DNA of 64,000 bases, from contig NZ_JFKD01000003.1 of assembly GCF_002115725.1 (NCBI RefSeq), positions 1 to 64,000 of the forward strand, given 5' to 3'. Shown piece after piece: positions 48,828 to 56,858 of the stretch; the stretch's first letter is position 1; each line of letters opens with the position of its first letter. Under the pieces are notes generated by a model. The model had not been told where the DNA came from, did no database searches, and saw only the letters and a list, made by a program, of their open reading frames with translations. Made by a program: the position numbers and the translations under genes. Origin of the DNA: Marivita cryptomonadis (GTDB taxonomy: Bacteria; Pseudomonadota; Alphaproteobacteria; Rhodobacterales; Rhodobacteraceae).

Positions 48828-50621
48828 ATGACGTTCCAAATGCAATCACACGGTGGGGCGCAGGCGAAACGCGCACCCACCGAAAAACCCCAACTTCTCG
48901 AAGCATTGCGTCCCGCCGACGGTGACATCGCCGTCGACGAAGCTGCCGATTTCGGTTTCCTGCTACCCCCCGGTGGCGACGCCAGCCAGTACCTGCCCGA
49001 TGTGCCCGATGCGGATCTCGACCAACTGGGCGACCTTATGGTGCCTGATGTCGATACGGTGGATGCCACGCCTGATGGCGCGATGGCCCCCGTACTGACC
49101 TATTGGGGTCAGTTCCTAGACCACGAATTGACCGCCCGCACCGACCGCGAAAGTGACCTGACCGCCATCGATGATCCGACGCCCAAGGCCACGGGCGAAG
49201 AGATCGAACGCCAACTCAAGAACGCCCGCACACCGCGCTTTGATCTGGACTCGGTCTATGGCGGGTTGCCCGTTGGCACATTCTCAGACCCGTCCATTCA
49301 ACATGCCGCGTCCGTCCTGCGCACCGGCCTGCGCCATCCCGTTCACACCGCCAAGATGCGCGTCGGAACTGCGGTCGAACCGGGCCCCCTGCCCGACGAC
49401 ACGCTGGACCCGCACCGCGATCTGCCGCGCTTTCATCAGGTCGAACAAAAGGTTCGCGATGCCGCGCTCGACATCGCCCGTGCACAGATGAACGACGACG
49501 GTTTTGCCAAGTTCGAAGCGGGACTTCCCAAGCGGGCGCTGATCGGTGACATGCGCAACGACGAGAATATCATCATCGCACAATTCCACCTCAGCTTTCT
49601 GCGGTTCCACAACAAGGTGGTGGATTTCCTGACCGCGAACGATACCGGCTGGATTGCCGATTTCGACGCCGCCAAGTCCCTCACCAAACTGCATTACCAG
49701 TGGCTGGTCGTGCATGGCTATCTCAAGGACATCTGCGATCCGGATGTGGTGAGCCGCATCCTCGACACCCGCAACGCGCATTACGACGCCTTCCGCGCCG
49801 ACTATGCCGCGCGCAATCCGGGGCGTGTGGTGGGCAACGTGATCCCGCTTGAATTCTCGGTTGCCGCGTTCCGGTTTGGCCATTCGATGGTTCGCAATAT
49901 CTACGACTACAACCGTACGTTTGGACGTCCGAACGGTACGGCCCCGTTCGACCAGATCTTCGCCTTCACCGGCGGCGGTGGTATCGGCGCGCGGTTCGGG
50001 TTGAACCTGAACAACATCCCCAAGAACTGGGTCATCGACTGGGCGCGGTTCGTGACCCCGGATGGCAGCTTTGCCGATGGCGGCCCACAACGTTTGGCCC
50101 GCAGGGTGGATACGGTGATCGCACCACCGCTTGGAGATATGGCAAACGAAGGGGGTGAGTTCGACGCAGGCACTCCGGACGGGGCAGCATTGCGCGCGCT
50201 CTTCCGCAACCTCGCCCGCCGCAACCTGCGTCGCGGCAAGAGCCTGCGCCTCCCGACTGGCCAAGCCCTGCACGCACATTTGCAAAGCATCGGCGCCGTA
50301 ACAAGCGGCCCGCAGACCGACGTGCGGGTTTGGCTCGACAACAAACCCGACCTTGCCGCTTTCCTCGATGACCACGCGTTCAACAGCGCGACCCCGCTCT
50401 GGTTCTACTGCCTTGCCGAAGCCGAGGGCACACCCGGCCCCGGACTTGGTGAGTTGGGCAGCTGGATCGTTGCCGCGACCTTCATCGGGGCCCTGATGGA
50501 CGACGCGGACTCGGCCCTGTCGCGGGAATTTTCGCCCGATCAAAGCCCTTTGCGCACCCCCGACGGCGATCCGATCAACACGATCGAACGCTGGATGCGC
50601 TTTGCGGCGGTCCTCGCCTGA
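48828..50621 (+). CDS. Animal-type heme peroxidase
   Basis: 597 residues from ATG 48828 (GGAG at 8 bases). Distal His H99 is in WGQFLDHELT, catalytic Arg R243 in GDMRNDENIII, and proximal His H352 in FRFGHSMV, with the FHNKVVDFL helix between. These are the hallmarks of the peroxidase-cyclooxygenase superfamily (peroxinectin-like branch). It uses peroxide to oxidise halides, phenols or lipids. No signal peptide. With the PAP2-like protein this makes two possible (halo)peroxidases in one cluster. Confidence 0.9.
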   Translation: MTFQMQSHGGAQAKRAPTEKPQLLEALRPADGDIAVDEAADFGFLLPPGGDASQYLPDVPDADLDQLGDLMVPDVDTVDATPDGAMAPVLTYWGQFLDHELTARTDRESDLTAIDDPTPKATGEEIERQLKNARTPRFDLDSVYGGLPVGTFSDPSIQHAASVLRTGLRHPVHTAKMRVGTAVEPGPLPDDTLDPHRDLPRFHQVEQKVRDAALDIARAQMNDDGFAKFEAGLPKRALIGDMRNDENIIIAQFHLSFLRFHNKVVDFLTANDTGWIADFDAAKSLTKLHYQWLVVHGYLKDICDPDVVSRILDTRNAHYDAFRADYAARNPGRVVGNVIPLEFSVAAFRFGHSMVRNIYDYNRTFGRPNGTAPFDQIFAFTGGGGIGARFGLNLNNIPKNWVIDWARFVTPDGSFADGGPQRLARRVDTVIAPPLGDMANEGGEFDAGTPDGAALRALFRNLARRNLRRGKSLRLPTGQALHAHLQSIGAVTSGPQTDVRVWLDNKPDLAAFLDDHAFNSATPLWFYCLAEAEGTPGPGLGELGSWIVAATFIGALMDDADSALSREFSPDQSPLRTPDGDPINTIERWMRFAAVLA

Positions 50622-50627
50622 CCGCCT

Positions 50628-50658
50628 TGGCCGGTCCTTTCCTCCCGGGGACCGGCCA
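50628..50658 (+). promoter_or_regulatory. Intercistronic hairpin
   Basis: TGGCCGGTCC and GGACCGGCCA form a perfect 10-bp stem with an 11-base loop, 7 bases after the peroxidase stop and 30 bases before the next start. There is no T-tract. It may stabilise the upstream mRNA or attenuate transcription. Confidence 0.6.
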
Positions 50659-50687
50659 CCCTTTCCCTCATGCCACAGGAGCACGCC

Positions 50688-53228
50688 ATGCTGCCCTTTG
50701 ATGATTTTCAGGTTGAGACCTTTCTGCGCACGGGTGAACACGAAGCGGCTCTGCGTGCTGAATTTGGCGACGCGCTGTACGAGGATCTTGCCAATCTGGC
50801 ACAGAGCGCCGCCCGCGAAGCTCCATTGCTAGAAGCGCGGCGACGCAAGGTTTTCATCCTGCCTGGCATCATGGGCAGCCGTCTGAGCGCAATCCGCAAC
50901 GGACAAGCTGATCTGGTCTGGGTGCATCCGTCTGACCTAGCGACAGGCGGCATTGCCAAGATCAAATGGGGTGCCTCGGTTGCGGCAACAGGCACGATAC
51001 TCGCACCTTATCTGCGCATGAAATTACGCCTGACACTGGCAGGTTTCGATGCCGAGTTCATGCCCTTCGACTGGCGGCAATCGCCAGCGGTTGCTGGCAA
51101 GATGCTGATCGACCGTATCCGAAATCGCGGTCTGACCAACGTGTCACTTGTCTGTCATTCGATGGGCGGGCTGGTCGCCCGGCAGATGGCGGCAGAGGAT
51201 CATGACCGCTCACTGATTTCTCGGGTTGTGACCATCGGCACGCCGAACCACGGCTCATATGCCCCGGTGCAGGTGTTTGACCTCAGCCATGATATGCTTG
51301 GCCCATTGGGTTTTGCCGATCTGACCCATGACCGCAAGAAGATCGTCGACAAATTCCTGCGCGGCTTTCCCGGGCTGGTCGAGATGATGCCAGACCCAGA
51401 CAAGCGGCCAGATCAGACTTTCTTCACACGCAGCTTCTGGCCGAGCGGCGCGGTGCCTCCGACCGCCAACAGCCTGCGCGCCGCCAGACTGGGGCGCGGT
51501 GACCTTCCCGCACCGGATGCCCGCTTTCAACAGATCATCGGCACAGGCGAAGACACGGTTATTGGCGCTGACAAAACAGCGAATGGGTTTGTGTATCACC
51601 GTTCTTTCGATGGCGACGGAACCGTGCCTCGCGATCTGGCGGAAATGGGCGATGTCTCGCGCTACTATTGCGAAGGCGCACATGGCTGGCTCTGCAACCG
51701 TTCCGACGTGATCGCGGCAACGATTGACCTAATCGGCACAGGTGCCACCCACGCTTTGGACGACACACCCCGCATCCGTGCGGTCGAAACTGGGATGCCC
51801 GACGTCATCAGTGCCGATCTACGGCTAGAGACCTTGTCAGCCCTTCCGCCGCTCAAGGAAACCGATTTTGCAGGTGCGTTCCTGTCAGGTCAGGCTGATA
51901 TCGAACAACCTGTTGGTGCGGTCATCTCGGACGCGCCCGCGACCGATCAAAGCGCCTATCCCCGCGCCATCGTTGATGCGGCAAGCCTGCGCTGGAAAGC
52001 GTCGGACGCCGAGCGCAAGACCGTGCTCCAATCGCAGCACGAAGCCCGCCCCTTGAGCGCTGAAACTCCGGAACGGATCGACGCCTACACCCGTCGTCTG
52101 CTGACGATGGTCGATGCCGCCAGTGCCAATGGACAGGGCCGCAAACTCAGCCGCGAACTTGAGACCGCGTTGGAAGGTCTGGAAAAAGCGAAACCCGGTG
52201 TTCAGCCTCCAACCGGCGCGACAGCCGCAATCCTCGAACGGGTGATTGGCGAGGCCGAGGAATTCCTTTCGGTTATGTTCATCAAACGCGCCTTGGTCGC
52301 AGCCCGTTCGGTTGGGCGGATCGTGTCCACATCAACCGGACAAGGCTTTGGCACTGGGTTCATGATCGCGCCGGGTGTTTTGATGACCAACCACCACGTT
52401 CTGCAAAACAATTTTGCGGCAAGCCGCGCGTCCGTGCAGTTGCGCTACGAGTTGGAGATCGACAGCCGCCAAACAACCGGCCATTGCTTTGCCCTTGAAC
52501 CCCAACGATTGTTTCATGCCAATGAACGCCTGGACATGGCCATCGTCGCGGTCGCCCCAATCAGTGAAGACGGTGTAGACCTGTCCGATTTCGGGCATCT
52601 GCCGCTGATCGGCGTCGAGGGCAAGATCCGCAAAGGCCAGCCCGTCAACATCGTGCAGCACCCTCTGGCAGGTCGCAAACAGGTGGTGTTCCGCGAAAGT
52701 CTGCTAACCGCCCTGCCACCCGACAACGACCATGTCGCGCATTACACCGGCGACACACAGCCCGGATCATCCGGCGCGCCTGTCTTCAGCGATCTGTGGG
52801 AGGTTATCGCACTGCATCACTCTGGTGTGCCCGACCAAACCCAGTCCGGACATTACGTGACCGTGGATGGCGGCATCTGGAACCCGTCTGCCGACCCTGA
52901 GATGAAAACCGTCAAATGGATCGCCAACGAAGGCATCCGCGTGTCGCGCCTTGTGGCGCATCTCAAGACGGTGGCGGACCGCATGTCGCGTGATGGAACT
53001 CCGGGGGCTGATCTGGTCGAAGAGGTCTTGGCCATAGGCCGCGATGCGGCGCACACTGGTGGGTTTAAGATGCCGCCCGGGAACCTGCAGGAACGCACGC
53101 CAACTCGCAGCATTGCGTCAACGCCGGTGGCCCCGAACGTGGGCCAAACCGCCAGCATCACGATCCCGCTGCGCTTGGACATTTCTGTCGGAGCTTCGGA
53201 CAGCCCCCCTTTTTCGAACTCGTCCTAG
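50688..53228 (+). CDS. Lipase-trypsin fusion protein
   Basis: 846 residues from ATG 50688 (AGGAG at 6 bases; ATG 50670 is less likely). Residues about 50-400 are an alpha/beta hydrolase of the LCAT/lipase type: oxyanion region VFILPGIMGSRLSA and nucleophile S158 in VCHSMGGLVAR. After a helical linker, residues about 540-740 are a V8/glutamyl endopeptidase-like serine protease: H570 in TNHHVLQN, D616 in LDMAIVAVAP, S695 in PGSSGAPVF. A Thr/Ser-rich tail follows. No signal peptide. A lipase and a protease in one chain is uncommon and suggests joint action on membranes or lipoproteins, but targets are unknown. Confidence 0.83.
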   Translation: MLPFDDFQVETFLRTGEHEAALRAEFGDALYEDLANLAQSAAREAPLLEARRRKVFILPGIMGSRLSAIRNGQADLVWVHPSDLATGGIAKIKWGASVAATGTILAPYLRMKLRLTLAGFDAEFMPFDWRQSPAVAGKMLIDRIRNRGLTNVSLVCHSMGGLVARQMAAEDHDRSLISRVVTIGTPNHGSYAPVQVFDLSHDMLGPLGFADLTHDRKKIVDKFLRGFPGLVEMMPDPDKRPDQTFFTRSFWPSGAVPPTANSLRAARLGRGDLPAPDARFQQIIGTGEDTVIGADKTANGFVYHRSFDGDGTVPRDLAEMGDVSRYYCEGAHGWLCNRSDVIAATIDLIGTGATHALDDTPRIRAVETGMPDVISADLRLETLSALPPLKETDFAGAFLSGQADIEQPVGAVISDAPATDQSAYPRAIVDAASLRWKASDAERKTVLQSQHEARPLSAETPERIDAYTRRLLTMVDAASANGQGRKLSRELETALEGLEKAKPGVQPPTGATAAILERVIGEAEEFLSVMFIKRALVAARSVGRIVSTSTGQGFGTGFMIAPGVLMTNHHVLQNNFAASRASVQLRYELEIDSRQTTGHCFALEPQRLFHANERLDMAIVAVAPISEDGVDLSDFGHLPLIGVEGKIRKGQPVNIVQHPLAGRKQVVFRESLLTALPPDNDHVAHYTGDTQPGSSGAPVFSDLWEVIALHHSGVPDQTQSGHYVTVDGGIWNPSADPEMKTVKWIANEGIRVSRLVAHLKTVADRMSRDGTPGADLVEEVLAIGRDAAHTGGFKMPPGNLQERTPTRSIASTPVAPNVGQTASITIPLRLDISVGASDSPPFSNSS

Positions 53229-53250
53229 GGGCGGCGCCTCTGGCTGGCGG

Positions 53251-53295
53251 GCGACCGGGCCAGGTTGATCCATTTCGGGCCAACGCACCGGTCGC
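53251..53295 (+). promoter_or_regulatory. Intercistronic inverted repeat
   Basis: GCGACCGG and CCGGTCGC, 8-bp perfect arms 29 bases apart, with a smaller GGGCC-containing structure between, in the gap before the repeat-tailed protease gene. No T-tract. Confidence 0.45.
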
Positions 53296-53329
53296 AATTT
53301 CAGAACTTATTTCAACAAGGATTTTAGAC

Positions 53330-54916
53330 ATGGCTAAATCAAAGAAAGAGGGCGTCGGCCACGTGCAGGACAGCCCGAATGATCCGGTTTTCGTTCCAAA
53401 TTTTGAGGACATCGAAAGCCTGAAGAAAAAGATGACCCAAGAGTCGCTCACCCCCGACAGGCTTGAGTATGGCGACATTCGCGAAACGATATGCGGCACC
53501 ACCGACGACAGTCAGCCGGTCGAACAATATGACGGCAGCCTTGGCGTGACCCGCGCCTTTGTGGACACCCATCAGGCGCCTGTTGGTGTGCTGCGGTGGC
53601 ACACCAATCTGGCCAGCATCTACACCAATCCCGGCAACGTCGCGGGGCATCGTTGGTGCACAGGTACGCTAATCGCGGACGACCTGTTCCTGACTGCTGG
53701 CCATTGCTTTGACCAGACCGGCGGTGGCTGGAATCGGCCGCGCATTAATGGTACCAGCAACATCATTTCCTCGCAGGAAATCGCGACGCGGATGAACGTG
53801 GAGTTCAATTTCCAGGTCGATAGCAACGGTGTGCAGCAAAGCCCGGTGTCCTTTGCCGTCGAAGAGCTGATTGAATACCGGCTTGATGGTCTCGACTTTG
53901 CCATCGTGCGCTTGTCCGGCAATCCGGGTCAGCAGTTCGGCATCACCCGTTTGGCCGAAGACGACGGCAATCAAGGTGACATGATCTGCATCATCGGCCA
54001 CCCCGCCGGGCAGCCAAAGCGGATCGAAGCGGGCCCGATCACAAGCTTCGAGGATTTCCGCGTCCGGTACAACGACATCGACACGCTTGGGGGCAATTCC
54101 GGGTCGGGCATCTTGCGGGCCAGCGATGGTTGCATCGTCGGCATCCATACCAATGGCGGCTGTAACGCAGCGATGACCGGGTCTAACTTCGGCCTTCGCA
54201 TCACACGCCTACGGGCGGCCTCACCCACCGTTCAAAGCTTGGGTGCGCATACCAACACGATCCGCGATATCCTGACCAGCACGGTTGCGGACCGGATCAC
54301 CACAGTCCAGTCGGATCGTCTGACCACCATCCGCGACGACCAGATCCATTCGCTGCCACATCTGGATCGCCCGCCGACGAATGTTATCCTCGACAAGCGC
54401 CCGACGAACATCATCGACGATCGCGGCCCGACCAATATCCTGCGCGACTTGCGACCAACCTCGATCATTGATGATCGGGGGCCGACCAACATCCTTCTCG
54501 ACCGGGGTCCGACCAGCATCTTGGATGATCGCGGACCGACGAATGTGTTGATGGACCAAGGGACCAACATAATCGCTGATCGCGGCACCAGTGCCATTCT
54601 GGATCAGGGCACCGATCCTATCGGCGACCGCAAGGTCAGCGGGCTCGACAAGCAGTTCTCGGATCGTATCCCGGACCGGTTCGGCGGATTGCGCGGCGGG
54701 CGTTTTGGCGAAGCGGGGGCGATGCCCTTTGTCATGGCAACGCCACATCACGCATCGGGTGCAATGGCGGGTCTTCAACAGACTTACTCCAGCGATGCCG
54801 AGGCACAGCAGATCGAAGAGCTTGTCCTCTACTACGAAGAGCTGTCGGCGATGGCGGAACAGATTCTGTCTGAGATGGCTGAGATCGAAGCGCTGTTTGA
54901 CGATCCACAAGACTGA
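53330..54916 (+). CDS. Trypsin-like protease with Thr/Asp repeat tail (putative graspetide-type precursor)
   Basis: 528 residues, SD AAGGA. Residues 1-80 have no signal peptide and could be a leader. Residues about 80-300 are a chymotrypsin-fold protease with H125 (LTAGHCF), D189 (GLDFAIVRL) and S257 (GGNSGSGIL). Residues about 321-432 are tandem 8-9 residue units of the type DRGPTNILL; in the ten units from 346 each has an invariant first Asp and an invariant Thr. A Gly/Arg/Phe-rich link and an acidic coiled-coil C-terminus (EELVLYYEELSAMAEQIL) end the protein. The next gene is a graspetide-type ATP-grasp ligase, which joins Thr/Ser or Lys side chains to Asp/Glu. I infer that this tail is its substrate and the protease may release or use it. 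Protease call is firm; precursor role is a hypothesis. Confidence 0.85.
   Translation: MAKSKKEGVGHVQDSPNDPVFVPNFEDIESLKKKMTQESLTPDRLEYGDIRETICGTTDDSQPVEQYDGSLGVTRAFVDTHQAPVGVLRWHTNLASIYTNPGNVAGHRWCTGTLIADDLFLTAGHCFDQTGGGWNRPRINGTSNIISSQEIATRMNVEFNFQVDSNGVQQSPVSFAVEELIEYRLDGLDFAIVRLSGNPGQQFGITRLAEDDGNQGDMICIIGHPAGQPKRIEAGPITSFEDFRVRYNDIDTLGGNSGSGILRASDGCIVGIHTNGGCNAAMTGSNFGLRITRLRAASPTVQSLGAHTNTIRDILTSTVADRITTVQSDRLTTIRDDQIHSLPHLDRPPTNVILDKRPTNIIDDRGPTNILRDLRPTSIIDDRGPTNILLDRGPTSILDDRGPTNVLMDQGTNIIADRGTSAILDQGTDPIGDRKVSGLDKQFSDRIPDRFGGLRGGRFGEAGAMPFVMATPHHASGAMAGLQQTYSSDAEAQQIEELVLYYEELSAMAEQILSEMAEIEALFDDPQD
54365..54625 (+). repeat. Coding tandem repeat, ten 24-27 bp units
   Basis: Encodes residues 346-432 of the protease: seven 9-residue units (DR/DK/DL-x-P-T-N/S-I/V-I/L-x) followed by three 8-residue units lacking the Pro. 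Codons differ between units at synonymous positions, so the repeat is old and maintained at protein level. Two or three weaker units (DRITTVQS, DRLTTIRD, DQIHSLPHL) precede it at residues 321-345. Confidence 0.9.
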
Positions 54917-54924
54917 TCGCCTCA

Positions 54925-54949
54925 GGAAAGGGCCAACCCGGCCCTTTCC
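54925..54949 (+). promoter_or_regulatory. Intercistronic hairpin before the ATP-grasp gene
   Basis: GGAAAGGGCC-AACCC-GGCCCTTTCC, a perfect 10-bp stem 8 bases after the protease stop and 24 bases before the ligase start. There is no T-run directly after it. It could reduce ligase expression relative to the repeat protein, as expected for an enzyme and its substrate. Confidence 0.6.
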
Positions 54950-54973
54950 GACGCCCTTAATCGGAGATTTCCC

Positions 54974-56014
54974 ATGATCCTCATTCTTTCCAGTGACGAC
55001 GATGTTCACGCCCACCACGTGATGCAGCACATCGCTCAACGCGGTCACAGCGCCACGCTTCTGAACCTTGCCGATTTCCCCAAGGACGCGCATTTGATCT
55101 TCGAAGCGGGTCAACCGTCGTCCCGGCGTTTGATGCAGTACCGGGGGCAAACGATTGACCTGTCGAAAGTGTCTTCTGTTTGGTGGCGTCGTCCGCAACC
55201 CTACGGGATGAACCCGGACGTGACCGATCCCGTGCTCGACCATTTCGCCATCCGCGAGGTGGACGAGGCCATTCAGGGGCTGTGGCTCACCCTCGATGCA
55301 GACTGGATCAACGTTCCCGGCCGCGATCAGGACGCAAGCCGCAAGGCATGGCAGTTGGACGTGGCGCGAGCCGTTGGCCTGACAATGCCCCGCACGCTGA
55401 TCACCACAGATCCAGATGCCGCCCGCGCCTTTGTCGCCAAGGAAGGCGTAGACCGGACCATCTACAAACCGTTCCAAGGCAGTGAGGATGCGTGGCGCGA
55501 GACACGGCTGCTCAAGGCCGAAGAGTTGGACAAGATTGACGCGGTGAAATACGCGCCGGTGATTTTTCAGGAATACATCGAAGCCACCTGCGACCTGCGC
55601 GTGACCGTCGTTGGCGACCAGATCTTTGCTGCTGCCATCGACAGCCAGAAAGCCGCTTATCGCGTCGATTTCCGCATGGACATGAACGTGACAATCACAC
55701 CAACCACGCTGGCACCGGAAACTGTGGCGGGCATCCGCAAGCTGATGAAAGCCCTCGACTTGACCTACGGTGCCATCGACTTCCGCCGGCGGCCAAACGG
55801 CGAGGAGGTGTTCCTTGAGATCAACCCCGCTGGGCAATGGCTGTTTGTCGAAGACCAGACCGGCCAATCGATCAGCAAGGCTGTTGCGGACTGCCTGATC
55901 GACCGGGCCAGAACGGACAATATTCCGCGCTTGACCCACCCTTTGCTCAACACAATTCCAGGACCGCAACCTGCTCCAGCGGTCAGATCAGACCAGACCG
56001 TCGCCGCGAGATGA
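54974..56014 (+). CDS. Graspetide-type ATP-grasp ligase (MvdC/MvdD-like)
   Basis: 346 residues, SD GGAG. The N-terminus MILILSSDDDVHAHHVMQHI and VWWRRP at 69-74 are typical of peptide-modifying ATP-grasp enzymes such as MvdC, MvdD and PsnB. ATP-grasp elements: K165 in YKPFQGS, E200 in IFQEYIE, D269 in GAIDFRR, and E282/N284 in FLEINPAGQWLFVEDQTG, which bind ATP and magnesium. Known relatives activate Asp/Glu side chains and form lactones with Thr/Ser or lactams with Lys in a repeat-bearing precursor. The adjacent repeat protein is the natural candidate. Its last 32 bases overlap the end of the convergent permease gene. Confidence 0.88.
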   Translation: MILILSSDDDVHAHHVMQHIAQRGHSATLLNLADFPKDAHLIFEAGQPSSRRLMQYRGQTIDLSKVSSVWWRRPQPYGMNPDVTDPVLDHFAIREVDEAIQGLWLTLDADWINVPGRDQDASRKAWQLDVARAVGLTMPRTLITTDPDAARAFVAKEGVDRTIYKPFQGSEDAWRETRLLKAEELDKIDAVKYAPVIFQEYIEATCDLRVTVVGDQIFAAAIDSQKAAYRVDFRMDMNVTITPTTLAPETVAGIRKLMKALDLTYGAIDFRRRPNGEEVFLEINPAGQWLFVEDQTGQSISKAVADCLIDRARTDNIPRLTHPLLNTIPGPQPAPAVRSDQTVAAR

Positions 56015-56858
56015 CGACCAGCATCAGGATGGTGACCAGATACGGCAAACTCGACAGCACTTGCGAGGGCAGTCCCACGCCCATCGCTTGGGCTGTCAGC
56101 TCGCCCAAGGACAGGATCCCGAACAGCAATGCACCAAACGCCACACGGCCCGTTTGCCACGTCCCGAAGACCACCAGCGCCAACGCGATCCAGCCACGTC
56201 CAGCGATCATGCCATCGGCCCAGAGCGGAGTGTAGACCGTAGAGGCATAGGCCCCGGCCAACCCACACATGGCACCGCCAAAAGCGACGGCGATCAGACG
56301 GATCATCACCACCGGATACCCGATGGATCGGGCTGCATCGGCGTTTTCGCCAACTGCTGCAATGATAAGGCCCAGCTTGGTCCGATTCAGCACCCACCAG
56401 AGCGCGACCGTGCCAAGAATGGAAAGCCAGACAACGATGTCCTGCGTTAGCAAAGTCGGTCCAATGACGGGAATGTCCGAAAGAATTGGGATGTCGATCT
56501 TGGGAAGGCCTTTGATCGTCAGGCTTTCGTAGGATTTGCCAAAAAGCGCTGACAAGCCCAGCCCCAAAACACCAATCGCCAGACCCGCTGCCACCTCATT
56601 GGCCTTTACACCGATCACGAGGATCGCAAACAGCATCGCCACGAAAGTGCTCATCAACGCTGCAGCCGCAAAGCCCAGCAGATGTGACCCCGTATGGTAA
56701 ACGCAGATAAAGGCTATCGCGGCCCCGATGGCCATCATCCCCTCAAGCCCAAGGTTCAGCAGCCCGGTCTTTTCCACGACCATCTCGCCCAGTGCGGCAA
56801 GCAGCAATGGCAAGGAGGCGGCAAGAGTTCCCGCCAACAGAAACTCCAATCCGCTCAT
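55983..56858 (-). CDS. BMP-type ABC transporter permease 2
   Basis: 291 residues from ATG 56858, which overlaps the previous stop by 4 bases; a longer open frame upstream is a shadow. About eight membrane helices; FLLAGTLAASLPLLLAALGE and KTGLLNLGLEGMMAIGAAIA are typical of the BPD_transp_2 permeases paired with BMP-family nucleoside-binding proteins (YufQ/NupQ-like). It is the last gene of the operon and ends inside the convergent ATP-grasp gene. Confidence 0.92.
   Translation of the reverse strand: MSGLEFLLAGTLAASLPLLLAALGEMVVEKTGLLNLGLEGMMAIGAAIAFICVYHTGSHLLGFAAAALMSTFVAMLFAILVIGVKANEVAAGLAIGVLGLGLSALFGKSYESLTIKGLPKIDIPILSDIPVIGPTLLTQDIVVWLSILGTVALWWVLNRTKLGLIIAAVGENADAARSIGYPVVMIRLIAVAFGGAMCGLAGAYASTVYTPLWADGMIAGRGWIALALVVFGTWQTGRVAFGALLFGILSLGELTAQAMGVGLPSQVLSSLPYLVTILMLVVISRRRSGLI

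Noticed and set aside
49284..50741. 485-codon minus-strand frame opposite the heme peroxidase
   Set aside because: Shadow of the peroxidase gene, which has all catalytic motifs; the antisense product has none.
46650..53228. Type I or type II secreted toxin set
   Set aside because: No RTX repeats, signal peptides or secretion genes are visible, so export cannot be claimed.
54365..54625. CRISPR-like array
   Set aside because: Units are 24-27 bp, contiguous, diverged and in frame within a protein; there are no spacers.
54221..55969. 582-codon minus-strand frame opposite the repeat protease and ligase
   Set aside because: It covers two well-supported plus-strand genes and its repeats are just the complement of the coding repeat.
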